From positions 2,496,868-2,560,867 of the forward strand of contig RPFO01000050.1 of the NCBI GenBank assembly GCA_009746045.1: a stretch of 64,000 nt of DNA. The letters are read 5' to 3'. The position numbers were made by a program, and so were the translations under genes. The notes under the pieces are model-generated. The model was given only the letters and a program-made list of their open reading frames with translations, made no database searches and was not told the DNA's origin. Below, piece by piece: positions 36,601 to 46,329 of the stretch. Position 1 is the stretch's first letter, and every line of letters begins with the position of its first letter. This stretch comes from Mesostigma viride (taxonomy: Eukaryota; Streptophyta; Mesostigmatophyceae; Mesostigmatales; Mesostigmataceae).

Positions 36601-37035
36601 GTCTATAGAGGCCAATCTGCATGCACGCACCGGGTCCGCAAACAGGTTATATAGGAAGGGCTTTACGTCCTCCAATTTGTCAGGGCCGCCCAGGTTGAGC
36701 AGGAGGACACCGACCATGTCCTTCCCCTCGGTCTCCCTCCCTTCGGACGGGGAGGGCGGACGCTTTTCCAGCGGCGCGAGGGCCGCCTTCGCGGCGTCCT
36801 CGGAACCGCTGGCGTCCCCCTGATACCGGAACACCGTGCTCTCTCCACGATTCCCTTTCCTGCCGTCAAGGCCAGTGCCGCCGAGGAACCCCGGCTCGCT
36901 ATTGAGTGATGCAGGTGACCGGGCCGCGTTTCTAGATTTCGGTCTAGCAACCAGGGAAACCCGGCAGGCATGGGCGGACTCTAGCCGATGCCGAGAGACG
37001 GCTGAGTCGGAAGGAATGACAGCGAACACCCACAT
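27655..37035 (-). CDS. FECH: Ferrochelatase, plastid type with C-terminal LHC-like helix
   Basis: Inserts Fe2+ into protoporphyrin IX, the last step of haem synthesis. Exons: 37035-36631, 35715-35470, 34746-34516, 33762-33610, 29910-29810, 28992-28800, 27897-27655. All phases agree and give about 523 residues. Residues 1-105 are Ser/Arg/Ala-rich and probably include a transit peptide. Then come [78 protein letters not shown] (active-site His), [15 protein letters not shown] and [13 protein letters not shown] (catalytic Glu). The last exon encodes [19 protein letters not shown], a chlorophyll-binding-type ENGR motif in a membrane helix, typical of cyanobacterial and plastid ferrochelatases. 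The gene is divergent from the kinase at 38398. An upstream start exon near 37228 was considered but does not fit in phase. Confidence 0.95.
27990..28210 (+). mobile_element. tRNA-derived SINE-like repeat in last ferrochelatase intron
   Basis: Plus-oriented copy with TATAGTCAGC near 28079 and CCAGTTCGATTCCGGCC near 28110, ending near GTGCCAAATCAGAATA. It extends 5' of the tRNA-like head by about 80 bp (GGAAAGGAGAACTTTTGCGG), as do copies 23171 and 57650. Confidence 0.65.
28703..28753 (-). repeat. Echo of ferrochelatase exon 6 donor edge
   Basis: ACTCACCATGACATGGCC, then ACAAAGAACAGCGCGCCAAT, mirrors the genuine junction at 28792-28850 (CTCACCACGGGG.., then ACAAAGGGCAGCGCGCCGAT). The copy lies 90 bp inside the intron and keeps the donor dinucleotide. 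Confidence 0.75.
29028..29205. repeat. GGT/GGC trimer array before exon 6
   Basis: GCG units (29028-29046), then about 44 GGT units, then mixed units. On the sense (minus) strand it is ACC/GCC and lies just upstream of the acceptor of ferrochelatase exon 6 (28992), where it may act as a pyrimidine-rich tract. Confidence 0.95.
29458..29755. repeat. ACCC then TCCC tetramer arrays after exon 5
   Basis: About 41 ACCC units (29458-29622) are followed by about 31 TCCC units and a CT run. On the sense strand this reads GGGA then GGGT just after the donor of exon 5 (29810). It is partly complementary to the ACC array at the other end of the same intron. Confidence 0.95.
30379..30614. mobile_element. 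Tc1/mariner-like MITE, copy 2
   Basis: A 236-bp element with ~26-bp terminal inverted repeats (CAGTCATTCACACCTTCAG at the left, CTAAGGCGTGAATGACTG at the right) lies in ferrochelatase intron 4. Internal copies of AACCCAACTTAAGGCGTGAA match the better preserved copy at 58140-58370. The left flank is TG and the right TA, so the TA duplication is degraded. Confidence 0.75.
31320..32495. repeat. 12-bp minisatellite, ~97 units
   Basis: Twelve-bp units such as GCACGGGTGGAA, GCACAGCTTAAT and GCACGGGTTGAA mix along 1.17 kb inside ferrochelatase intron 4. The unit is a multiple of three and lacks stops, so long frames exist on both strands. The array is intronic and should not be annotated as protein. 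Short precursors of the same units lie at 30090-30160. Confidence 0.95.
32780..32845 (-). repeat. Echo of ferrochelatase exon 4 donor edge
   Basis: CTACCTGGCAGGCGAGCGTG and GGGAACCCACCCTACAGCT parallel 33606-33655 (GTACCTGGTAGGCGAGCGTG..GGAACCCTCTCTGCCGCAGCT). The copy is some 800 bp from its source, inside the same intron. Confidence 0.75.
33840..34270 (-). repeat. Four echoes of ferrochelatase exon 4 acceptor edge
   Basis: The genuine junction at 33738-33770 reads GCTGTAGAAGATGCGTACCTGC. Related text occurs at 33860-33885 (GCTGTTAAAGATGCGCAACTGC), 34045-34070 (TCTGGAAGATGCACACATGC), 34118-34145 (GTGCTGTAAAAGATGCACAC, then CTGC) and 34245-34268 (ACCGATGCACACCTGCAC). Two of the four copies (34118 and 34245) keep the acceptor complement CTGC in place. 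Confidence 0.72.
34326..34445 (-). repeat. Two echoes of ferrochelatase exon 3 donor edge
   Basis: 34400-34440 reads CACCATCTTCTCGGGCTGCT, then CAAACTTCTTGATCTCCTCC, almost identical to the genuine 34512-34550. A weaker copy at 34330-34372 keeps TTTGATCTCCTCCTCCTC and CCTGATTGATCC. Confidence 0.85.
34808..34865 (-). repeat. Echo of ferrochelatase exon 3 acceptor edge
   Basis: ACGACCAGCTTCGACACCTT, then GTCTGCCTTGGTCTGATGGG, parallels the genuine exon start region at 34714-34755 (ACGACCAGCTTGGACACCTT, then GTCCGCCTTGATCTGGTGAG). Confidence 0.88.
35015..35395 (-). repeat. Four echoes of ferrochelatase exon 2 donor edge
   Basis: The genuine junction at 35461-35510 reads ACAGCTCACCTGCTCGATCG, then CCTCCTCGGTGAACGGGTTC. 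Copies are at 35138 (ACAGCTCACCTGCTCAATGA), 35246 (GCACCTGCTCGATCGCCTC), 35340 (GCACCAGCTCGATGACCTTC) and 35020 (TTGCCTTCCCCGCCGACAGG). The copies at 35138 and genuine 35461 sit in a longer ~320-bp duplication sharing GTGACATGTCA and ACGACCRACTAC. Confidence 0.85.
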
Positions 37036-38397
37036 GCCAACGGAAAAGACGAATCAGGTATGGCGCCAAGTAAGAAAATATAATCGAAATGCACGAAAAG
37101 GTATCCAACAGAAAATTTCCAACAAATGAGGACAGCTAATTCCGGGCAACGACGGGGTCACGGCACCAGCGGCTGGAGGGCAACGTACCGCGCGCTGGAT
37201 GAACCCGTAAACCGGTAGCGCTTCCATTCCCCTCAGCGGCACCACGAATTAGCAAGTCTGCAGCGTCTGCGCACAGTGCCAGGCACGTGCCTACCATTTT
37301 CAACCGGAGCGCGGAACTAGAAACTCGTGGTCGCGAACAAAAGCCCCTGACTCAGGGCCCAAGGTAACGCAGTTCAATTTACTTAGCCATTCTCGCTCAA
37401 GCTGGCCTTCCTCAAGGCTCCATGGCGATAACAACAATCCCCAAGTGTACCACGAGCGCCTCGCTCTGTCTCTCTTCCTGGCTGTGGCTGTCGTCAATGT
37501 TCCACCACCCGCGAAGTACATTACTGACCACGTCGATATGGCCCTCGGCAGGCCTGCAGGCGCGACCGACGTTGCAGGTCTCGAAAGGGGGGTCCATGGC
37601 TCCATGCCCCTATTCCGGCTATCTAATTCGCCCGCGACTGCCAACTATCTACGTGCCACCGCTCTGTGGGCTCGTACCGGCCTATGTTAAGGCCCTGGGG
37701 GCTGGGGCCCGCCGTGGTAGCGTGTGAAGAGGCGCGGCAACTCCAGCAGGATTGAGAAACTGGCAATTCAGTGTAGCGGTGGCTGCAGCAGGCTGCAGCC
37801 TGCAGGCGGGCACGTGCATGCCCGTCAGAGTCCGTCCCTAGTCAGGAAAATCTGGACGGACCGTGGTTGGATACTTGGATTCGGCGAGAAAGCTACAGGT
37901 TTATGCTGTCAACCGACCTGAGCTATGGCCGTAACGAATATTAATTCGTCAATAATTTTTGCTTGCAAACATCTAACAACATGTTGTGATCATCATTATC
38001 ACATATATCAAGCCGTGGAAACATCGCCTAGAAAATCAGTTTTCTTCCTACATTTTACGAGGAAGGTGGTGGCATTATGTTCGACTAGCTACAGGGGGGT
38101 CCTATCCAGTCCACATGGACCACCTCGACCGCAACTGAGAGGGCCAACCCTACTTAACCTGTTAAAGCTATGATAGCTCGTTGTGACATGCGAGACGCAA
38201 ATATGGCAGTTTGTATATTATAGCGTGCGATTTTTCACGCGACTTGAAATTTCGTTGAATTTGAATCGCTGCACAGCCTTGCTTCAGGGTTATGCTGATC
38301 AACTGGCTCAGTTGTTGATGGTGCTAAACCTTGATCAGTGTTGCATTTTCCAGTAGTGCAGCAGTGGCATATTCCTGATTTGTCTTAAACCGATAGC
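37036..38397. promoter_or_regulatory. Divergent intergenic region, ferrochelatase / BUD32
   Basis: About 1.36 kb between the two ATGs should contain both promoters. A protein-like frame of about 100 codons (37385-37690, plus; contains YHERLALSLFLAVAVVNV) has no recognised family and no splice context. No core promoter motif can be asserted. Confidence 0.45.
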
Positions 38398-40417
38398 ATG
38401 GAGGCGAGCGAAGAGGCCACCAGACCTGCCGGCGTTGCTTCTGGCGTGATGATCAGCCAAGGGGCGGAGGCGGTGCGTGTCACAACGCTTGTCACTCGAG
38501 ATGTCTAGGCTTCGCGAGGGCAACCCCAGCAGGCCATCCATCTTCTCCCATACCCACGCATTGGACCCATGCACCGTACCCGAACCCATGCGCTGTAATA
38601 ACATCATCTCATATCTTACCAGTGTCATCCATCATTCCCACACCATGCATCATGCCCATGCATCATGCCCCATACCACATGGCACGCCCATGCATCCCCC
38701 CCCACAGCGCATCTACAAGTGCAAGTTCCTCCAGCGCGACGCCATCGTCAAGGAGCGGTTCAAGAAGAGCTACCGCCACCCGGTGCTGGACGCCAAGCTG
38801 ACGCTGCGCCGCATGAATGGGGTGAGCGCAGGCGCAGGAGATACATTTTATGTAAGCCGGACAAAATGTGCAACTCAATACATGCCCCCAGTCAATTGGA
38901 ATGAACACTACTGTCTGTATTATATTATAGTTTATAATATACACTATATGTATAATATACACTATGTTTATAATAAACACTACTGTCTGTATTATAGTAT
39001 GGTATGTACAACTGAGGAGCACCCACTCACTACTGCCGTGTAGTATGTAACTCTCACGTTATATACATGTAACACTCTCGTTACCGGAGCTTGGCGTGCC
39101 CACCTTGTTGCACAGGTGGAACGGGGAGGCAGCATCAGCCATGGGGGGGGGGGGGGGGCGTTCATCCATGCTCCATCATTTGTGTGTGCGCCTCTCCAGC
39201 TAGGGAAGAGGGTACGGTGTGTTCATCGCGTCTGCATACGTACACCTAGGGAAATCTATGTCACACCTGTACGGTATTGCATGGCAGCTTTCTCGTGCTG
39301 CCTCTTATGCCACCTCCCGTCTCGCGAATGCACCCTTGCTCTGCACCATTCCTACTCACGCTCGCCCTGCACCGTCCATCCTATGCGTCATGCCCCCCTT
39401 TTGACACCGCCCATGTTGTACTGCATGTGTGGTACTAAACACTATCCCACTAAACACTCTGCTACCATCCACTATGCTACTACACCTCATGCTAGATAGC
39501 ATACTAGTATGCTATTATACACTATGTATTCTACTAGTATGCTATTATACACTATGTATTCTACTAGTATGCTATTGTACACTATGTATTATACTAATAT
39601 GCTATTATACACTATGTATTCTACTAGTATGCTATTATACACTATGTATTCTACTAGTATGCTATTATACACTATGTATTCTACTAGTATGCTATTAAAC
39701 ACTATGTATTCTACTAGCATGCTATTATACACTATGTATTCTACTAGTATGCTATTATACACTATGTATTCTACTAAGCATCATGCCGCCCTTGCCATAA
39801 CCCCACCATTCATCACGCACGCCTTTCTTACCCCACCCGGTTCTGCCACCCGATCTCCATACCGCCCCCCTCCCATGCGACCGTTGTTGGAGACCATGAC
39901 TACTACCATCACTCACGCTGTTGGGTTCGGCGGGTTAATCGGATCAACCCAAGTCTTAAGGCGTGAATGACTGTACGCGTCATGCCGCCCTTATCATGCC
40001 ATTCTCCTCATGCCACTGCGGTGCGTCATGCCGCCTTAGTGAACCCACCCTTTTTTTAACCCACCATGCCCACCCTTGTCATGCTGGCGCATGCAGGAGG
40101 CCCGTTGCCTGGCCCGCGCGGCCAAGCTCGGCGTGGCGGTCCCCGCGGTTTACCACCTGGACTATGAGCGGCACGCAATTGTGATGGAGCACGTGGAGGG
40201 GGTCTCGGTGAAGCAGCACCTGCTGCAGCATGCGGCCGATGAAGCCGGTGGGTTGGATGGGTGGGAAGGTACGTGGGTGGGGGGGGATATTCCGAGGAAC
40301 ACAGGGGGGGGGGGAGGGGGGGAGGGGGGGGGGGAGGGGGGGAGGGGGGGGGGAGGGGGGGAGGGGGGGAGGGGAGGGGGGGAGGGAGGGGGGGAGGGGG
40401 GGAGGGGGGGAGGGGGG

Positions 40418-40448
<31 letters not shown>

Positions 40449-43400
40449 ATTATACCTCGTGAGTTGCGTCGCAATGGTGTTGCAGTGCGCCGCTGCTGAA
40501 ACAGGTGGGTTGTATGGGGAGCATGTTCCTAGGAAGGCGGGGGGGGAGGGGGTACTAGGCTTCGCGAGGGTGTCAGACCCCTCGTCTGATGGTGACCGTT
40601 ACAGTGGCCATGATAGTGACCATGGCCATAATGCTAGGCTTCACGAGGGCCACCCCTTCAAGATTTACAGGGGTTGCTCTGCTTAGTTTCAGGGAGCTGG
40701 GATTATTCCTCGTTGGATGTGTCGCGATAGTTGTGCAGCACGCGGCGGACGAGGCAGGTGGGTGGATAGGGCGATGCGTGGGCCAGTTGCTAGACTTGTC
40801 GCGATGGTAGTGGAACGGTGTCTACCTGGCATCTTTGACTTGTCGTGACGTGGGTGGAGCAAATGAGACCGGTGTAATTGGCGCGTGTGGATGGACTACT
40901 GTGATCTAGGTGTTTCGCGGTACTGCTGCAGGTGAGACAGGTCGAGGAAAGGGGTGTGAGGCAGGTCGAGGATGTGAGGCAGGTTGAGGGTGTGAGGCAG
41001 GTAGAAGGTGTAAGGCAGGTCGAGGATGCAAGGCAGGTCGAGGATGTGAGGCAGGTCGAGGAAAGGGGTGTGAGGCAGGGGGTAGGGTGCCTAGCGGAGC
41101 GGACAACCCTCCCCGTGGCAGGGGGTGGGGTCGTATCCCTCCTGTGTAAAGAGACAGGTTCGGGTGGGGTGGTCTCCCTCCTGTGTAAAGAGACAGGTTC
41201 GGGAAGGGTCGTATCCCTCCTGTGTAAAGAGACAGGTTCGGGTGGGGTGGTCTCCCTCCTGTGTAAAGAGACAGGTTCGGGAAGGGTCGTATCCCTCCTG
41301 TGTAAAGAGACAGGTTCGGGTGGGGTGGTCTCCCTCCTGTGTAAAGAGACAGGTTCGGGCGAATGAGGGTAAACGTAACCTTTCAGCGACACAGGGGGGT
41401 TGGCGGGGGGGTGCGTAGTCGTGTCGCTGGTAACGGCCGCAGGCGGATGCCTAGCGGATGAGACAGCGTGGGTGCGGTGGGGTGGGGAGGGGTGGGTGGG
41501 GTGGGGTGGGGTGGGGTGGGGTGGGGTGGGTGGGGTGGGGTGGGGTGGGTGGGTGGGTGGGTGGGGTGGGGTGGGGTGGGGTGGGGTGGGGTGGGGTGGG
41601 TGGGGTGGGGTGGGGTGGGTGGGGTGGTGGGGTGGGGTGGGGTGGGTGGGGTGGGGTGGGGTGGGGTGGGTGGGGGGCGGCGGGCGGGGCGGGGCGGGCG
41701 GGGCGGGGCGGGGCGGGGCGGGCGGGGCGGGGCGGGGCGGGGCGGGCGGGGCGGGCGGGGCGGGGCGGGGCGGGGCGGGCGGGGCGGGGCGGGGCGGGGG
41801 GCGGCGGGGCGGGGCGGGGCGGGCGGGGCGGGGCGGGCGGGGCGGGCGGGGCGGGGCGGGCGGGGCGGGGCGGGGCGGGGCGGGCGGGGCGGGGCGGGGC
41901 GGGGCGGGGCGGGGCGGGGCGGGGCGGGGCGGGATCGAGTTGCACAACAAGACCACGAGGAAGCGAGGGTTTTATCGCGGCGGATGGTGTCTTCTTTTCC
42001 ACACTAGTAAAATGTTGATGACACTTTGTTCCTGAGGTTGTCTTTTCTGTGTTCATGCAAACCATGACGTCGTGTACCACAGCCCAGCACCAGCTGGCGA
42101 TAAAGATCGGCGTGGCGGTTGCCAGATTGCAGGATGGGGGCATCGTGCACGGTGACCTTACGACGTCCAACATGATCCTCAGGGCCCCCGGCAACGACCT
42201 GGTAGGCTAGGTCGCTCGCCCCATGCAATATCCCCTGGGAAGCTTCACCATGTAGTTGGACCTTCAAAGCTGGTTGTGGTAGCTATCGCAGGGTGGTAGG
42301 ATGTTCTGGATGGTCGGGCTGCACATGTGTTGGCTATTGGTTCGAAAGTTGGATGGATTCCAAACGTGTAGGGCTGGCCCGCACGGCAGCGCTCGCCCAG
42401 CACACCACGCGCGCCTGCCTTGCTTTCCTAATTATGGTTATTACTGTCTTCCTTTGCCATCGGGTTATTGCTGCCTTCCTTTGTAACAGGATTATCACTG
42501 GCCTCCTTTGCAATGGGATCGTTACTGTCTTCCTTTGCCATAGGATTACGACTGACTTCCTTTGTGCTGGTAGGAAAAAAAAAAGTGATGATGATGCTGG
42601 ACTTGCAACACATCCGAGAGGATCCCCATATAGAGAGAAGACGAAAGCCCCCCCCCCCCCCCCGCACACACACACGCTACAAGAAAATAAAATAAAAAGG
42701 ATGGAAACCCCCGATTCCCTGCAGTACAATTCCTGCGCACGCTGCTTACTATCTTCTCTTGCTGGTTGGGTCGATGCTGCTGCCATCAAGAGACCATCGA
42801 GAAGGGACGAAGCACACCAGGCGCATGCCCTTGTTGTGGATGTCGTTGTTAGCACACTAAGGCCACGCGTCGTTGTTGAGTGGCCGTGGAATCGGCGCGG
42901 CCTTCCGCTGCATTGGTGACAACTTTGTCGAGGCCAGGCCACGTGGTATAAACATGAATCCTACGCAAACGTAACTGCCCTGGGGCTCTCGCAACGTAGG
43001 CGCGAGGCCTAGGAATTAATGAATGGATGGAACCAGGCGGAGGCGTGTGAAGGGATGTAACAAGGCGGAGCCCTGCCACAACCCACGCCCTCATGGTGCC
43101 GCGACACATGGAACCCACCATAACCTACTCCGCAGGTCCTCATCGACTTTGGACTGGCCCAGAACTCGACACTTCCTGAAGACAAGGCGGTGGACCTCTA
43201 CGTGCTCGACCGTGCACTCAGCAGCCTTCACACGGATTGCCCCAACATGGTGCGTGTGATCGCCAGCACACGCCATCACAGGACTACGGGCCCCAACATG
43301 GTGTGTGTGTGTGTGTGTGTGTGTGTGATGACCACAATGGTTTATGGCCCCCGGTGGTTCGTGCAAGCACGACATCCATACGATTTACCACCCCAGCTTC

Positions 43401-43719
43401 ATGCACGTAGTCCCCAACACGGGTGTGTATGCGCGCAATCGCTGCAAGATATTGCTCCAGGATAGTGTGCCTGCCTGCCCATGGGTGGGTCGATGCTTTT
43501 CAGGGTGGGTCAGTTCCGCACACGGGTGGGGATTGTGTTTTGACGACATGTACTTTAGGTGGGATCGTCATCCCACCACTCACCTACTATAAAGATGTTG
43601 TTATTCGGCTCTTATTCATAGTAGAGTTGTTATTGTACCTGTGCTTGTAAAGTATCTGGTTTTCATAACACATCGCTCTTTTTTCTTAACATAGAGCTCT
43701 CTCTCTCTCTCTCTTTCTT

Positions 43720-43810
<91 letters not shown>

Positions 43811-43935
43811 ACCCTGATGGCCCCGAACAGTTCCAGTGGGTTCTGGACGCCTACAAGAAACACTCCAAGAACTGGTGTCCCGTCACCAACAAGTTTGCCG
43901 AAGGTGAGTGGCCGGCTGGGGTGGAAGCTGGGCAT

Positions 43936-43967
<32 letters not shown>

Positions 43968-45427
43968 CAAGCAGGCAGACGGGTGGACGGGTGGACGGGT
44001 GGACGGGTGGACGGGTGGACCGGTGGACGGGTGGACGGGTGGACGGGTGGACGGGTGGACGGGTGGACGGGTGGACGGGTGGACGGGTGGACGGGTGGAC
44101 GGGTGGAAGGGTGGACGGGTGGACGGGTGGACGGGTGGACGGGTGGACGGGTGGGTGGGTGGGTGGGTGGGTGGGTGGGTGGGTGGGTGGGTGGGTGGGT
44201 GGGTGGGTGGGTGGGTGGGTGGGTGGGTGGGTGGGTGGGTGGGTGGGTGGGTGGGTGGGTGGGTGGGTGGGTGGGTGGGTGGGTGGGTGGTGGGTGGGTG
44301 GGTGGGTGGGTGGGTGGGTGGGTGGGTGGGTGGGTGGGTGGGTGGGTGGGTGGGTGGGTGGGTGGGTGGGTGGGTGGGTGGGTGGGTTGGTAAACAGGCA
44401 GGTGGGTGAGTATACAAAATAGCTGCAATCTACTGGGAGTAGGTTGGCAGAAGGCAGATGTGTTCTTCTGGGTAGAACGTTACGTGGAGGGGAAGGAGCA
44501 CGGGTGGCTAATCCCCTGTGAGTGTCACCATATGTCTGGGCATGCTGGTTGTCAAGAGTGTCTGTTTTTGAGGAGGGATCTGTCCTTGTACTTCCAAAAA
44601 CTAAGTGAGGGTGGTGCACGTAGGCCATGGTCAGCTGCGCCGTGGTCAGGGGCGCGAGGTTAATTCGTCATGTGTGGTAGGGGTGGATAAACAGATAGGG
44701 GCCGGTAGGGGCGGGTAGGGGTGGAGTTACACCCCTGGGCATCATTGGTGCTTCTCTCATGTGTGCATGCGCATGGTGCCAGGGGTTTGGACCTAATGTA
44801 TGTGAGATTTCCACGTATAGATATTTTATGACACGATATTTTATGACAGTGATGGCATGATGTGCCCCAACCTCCGTCATTTCCTTGAAGGGGGCATGTG
44901 GTATTTTGAAGAATTGCCCAGCAGTGGTATTCTAAAGTTGACGGCCTGGTGTAACGGGCGACAGGGCTGGGAAGGACACATCCAAATTGTCGCCTAACGC
45001 GGATCAGTCAGCGGCCAGCTCGAGCTACTATGGTTCGGATTCTCCAGATTTCTGGCCTGCGCTGGTTGTCTCATTGATGTAGCCTGCGCTGGTTGCTTCC
45101 TTGTTATCCTCACATAGGGCGGTTGATATCCTCACTCGTCCTATCTATCGTTGATATGATATCATTTATTGATACCCTATCTCTTTTTGTCTCTCTATTT
45201 GCCGTCCTATCTACTATCATTTATAGATACCCTCTCTCTTTTTGTCTCTCTATTTGTCATCCTATCGTTGATATGATATCATTTATTGATACCCTCTCTC
45301 TTTTTGTCTCTCTCTTGGTCTCTCTATTTGTCGTGTGATTGATTGTGGTTGTCTGCCTCTTGTCGAACATGTGCGCTTCGGACACACAGTTCGCATGCGC
45401 GGGCGCAAACGGCTCATGGTTGGATGA
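38398..45427 (+). CDS. BUD32: BUD32/TP53RK (PRPK) atypical protein kinase of the KEOPS complex
   Basis: Small ATPase/kinase partner of Kae1 in the KEOPS complex that makes t6A37 on ANN-decoding tRNAs. Exons: 38398-38472, 38708-38821, 40097-40247, 42083-42201, 43136-43249, 43831-43903, 45390-45427. Phases agree throughout and give 227 residues, the usual size of the family. Visible motifs in order: MISQGAEA (N-lobe start), AIVKERFKKSYRHPVLDAKL (ATP-anchoring Lys and family signature), EARCLARAAKLGV, AIVMEHVEG (hinge), GGIVHGDLTTSNMIL (catalytic Asp-Asn), VLIDFGLAQ (DFG), DKAVDLYVLDRAL, and the basic tail RMRGRKRLMVG. The last exon is only 38 nt and was found by phase and the conserved tail. 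Introns 3, 5 and 6 hold G-rich or CT satellites. Confidence 0.94.
39496..39780. repeat. 30-bp AT-rich minisatellite, ~9 copies
   Basis: The unit contains TATGCTATTATACACTATG and TTCTACTAG. It lies in BUD32 intron 2. The related frames reading Leu-Val-Cys-Tyr repeats are spurious. Confidence 0.95.
40296..40448. repeat. G-rich tract after BUD32 exon 3 donor
   Basis: About 150 bp of G runs broken by single A, ending in more than 20 consecutive G. It is sense-strand G-rich and begins about 50 bp after the exon 3 donor. It should be quadruplex-prone. Confidence 0.93.
40470..40830 (+). repeat. Echoes of BUD32 exon 3 donor edge
   Basis: The genuine junction at 40220-40255 reads CTGCTGCAGCATGCGGCCGA, then TGAAGCCGGTGGGTTGG. 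Copies occur at 40480-40510 (TTGCAGTGCGCCGCTGCTGA, AACAGGTGGGTTG) and 40732-40765 (TGTGCAGCACGCGGCGGACG, AGGCAGGTGGGTGG). Both keep a usable GGTGGGT donor, and both follow a shared CCTCGT..TGTCGC-type leader. Confidence 0.75.
41125..41360. repeat. ~38-bp tandem repeat in alternating dimers
   Basis: Six units containing CCTCCTGTGTAAAGAGACAG alternate between two forms, GGTGGGGTGGTCT and GGAAGGGTCGTAT, so the effective repeat is a dimer of about 76 bp. BUD32 intron 3. Confidence 0.93.
41468..41935. repeat. GGGGT then GGGGC pentamer-type array
   Basis: About 200 bp built of GGGGT/GGGT units changes at about 41672 to about 260 bp of GGGGC/GGGC units. It is sense-strand G-rich in BUD32 intron 3 and strongly quadruplex-prone. 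The switch of one base per unit echoes the GGACGA/TGACGA change at the window start. Confidence 0.95.
43285..43440 (+). repeat. Echoes of BUD32 exon 5 donor edge
   Basis: Genuine: GCCCCAACATGGTGCGTGTG at 43239-43258. Copies: GCCCCAACATGGTGTGTGTG at 43291, running into a GT microsatellite, and GTCCCCAACACGGGTGTGTA at 43409. Confidence 0.72.
43695..43808. repeat. CT array directly before BUD32 exon 6
   Basis: About 55 CT dinucleotides end 22 bp before the acceptor CCGAACAG at 43830. On the sense strand it is an expanded polypyrimidine tract. Confidence 0.95.
43937..44400. repeat. GGCA, GGGTGGAC and GGGT arrays after BUD32 exon 6
   Basis: GGCA units, then about 21 GGGTGGAC octamers, then about 60 GGGT tetramers begin about 30 bp after the exon 6 donor. 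All are G-rich on the sense strand. Confidence 0.95.
45018..45100 (+). repeat. Dispersed ~55-bp repeat, copy 6, with partial duplicate
   Basis: Full copy at 45018-45075 with a second GCCTGCGCTGGTTG at 45083. It lies in the last BUD32 intron. Confidence 0.8.
45121..45332. repeat. ~65-bp tandem repeat, ~3 copies
   Basis: The unit contains ATCATTTATTGATACCCTCT and TTTTTGTCTCTCTATTTG. It is pyrimidine-rich and precedes the short last BUD32 exon (45390). Confidence 0.9.
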
Positions 45428-46329
45428 CGGGGAGTGTGTTATTGGCGGGCCTCTTGGTTATGAAATCGAGCCGGCGTCGTACTCGCGGGCCACATTCTTC
45501 TCTCTGCCCGCCGCCACAGTTAATCCTGGCGCATACTGAGTATTGAACGAAGGCCTTGGCATTGGATGCTGGCCAGTCAGCGACAGGCATGGCACGGATT
45601 GGACTGCCCGACGGAAGCGTGCTGCAGGGGGCATGGATTGGGTGTAGTGAGGAGCTGAGGAGCCCACAAAAAATTGCAAGTGACTCGTGTCACTTGGGCA
45701 TAATGAGTAGGGTTCTCCATGACTAGCGTTGGATGGATGGTCATGGAGTGTAGAACAGTCTATGTAGAGCCAAATTGCGGGATACCTTTTTAAGCTCAGT
45801 AGCAGGGTCGCAGGCCCTATGGCCCGAGCCGCTATGTTTACTGCATGTTTTGTCATGTGCACGCATCTTCCCCATGCACAGACTCGGGGCGTTGTCTGGC
45901 TAACATAACCTTCTGAGCAGCCCATGCCTTCCTAATCAGACTTGGCGAAGTTGATCGAAAGATGAGGAAAAGTGTAGTAGTATGGTTGTGTTAGACCTTG
46001 TGACTGCTTCTCGGGGTAACAGTAATGATACTGGCCACCCCCAACACACAATGAGAAAGCTAGGAGGGGAGGGCCGGCGCCCAAGCTTGGTCACTGCCAG
46101 TCCTGAGGGCTAGATCTCGATGCATCTGGCTCTCTTAGCTGTAACCAGAAGGCTGGCCAGCACAAGTGCACTCATCCTCTAGACTGTAATGGCAGACGAG
46201 GCGGTAGTGTAGCGGCTATCCTCAGGGGCAATTACCTCCACCTGCGGACTTCTACCCTGCATTCTAGCGGTATATCCCACAGGGCATGCGGGATCGTTAA
46301 TTTAGTCGCGGGTTCTATTGTGCTCTTCC
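45428..46329. other. 3' flank of BUD32
   Basis: No further gene supported. A 155-codon minus frame (45925-45458) has no family signal. A block at 46180-46265 is shared, inverted, with 26350-26440 and contains GTAGTGTAGCGGCTATCC, similar to a tRNA A-box region. Confidence 0.4.

Noticed and set aside
37190-37230. Alternative first exon for ferrochelatase (MEALPVYGFIQRA)
   Set aside because: It has a good GTACGT donor, but its phase does not match the only plausible acceptor (CGACTCAG near 37007), so ATG 37035 was kept.
37300-37690. Overlapping frames between ferrochelatase and BUD32
   Set aside because: Protein-like on one strand but with no family, splice context or start support; more likely promoter or UTR sequence.
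39429-39970. Leu-Val-Cys-Tyr and Met-Leu-Leu-Tyr repeat frames
   Set aside because: 30-bp minisatellite in BUD32 intron 2.
40790-42194. 388- and 247-codon Pro-rich minus frames and Gly-rich plus frames
   Set aside because: They translate the GGGGT/GGGGC array. The only coding part is BUD32 exon 42083-42201.
43663-44628. 321-codon minus frame and matching plus frames
   Set aside because: They run over CT, GGGTGGAC and GGGT arrays. BUD32 exon 43831-43903 is the real coding segment.
44590-44663. Last BUD32 exon ending in RRGQGREV
   Set aside because: Wrong phase. The exon at 45390-45427 gives RMRGRKRLMVG, the conserved family tail, in the right phase.
45458-45925. 155-codon minus frame
   Set aside because: No recognisable domain or signal; overlaps the BUD32 3' flank.
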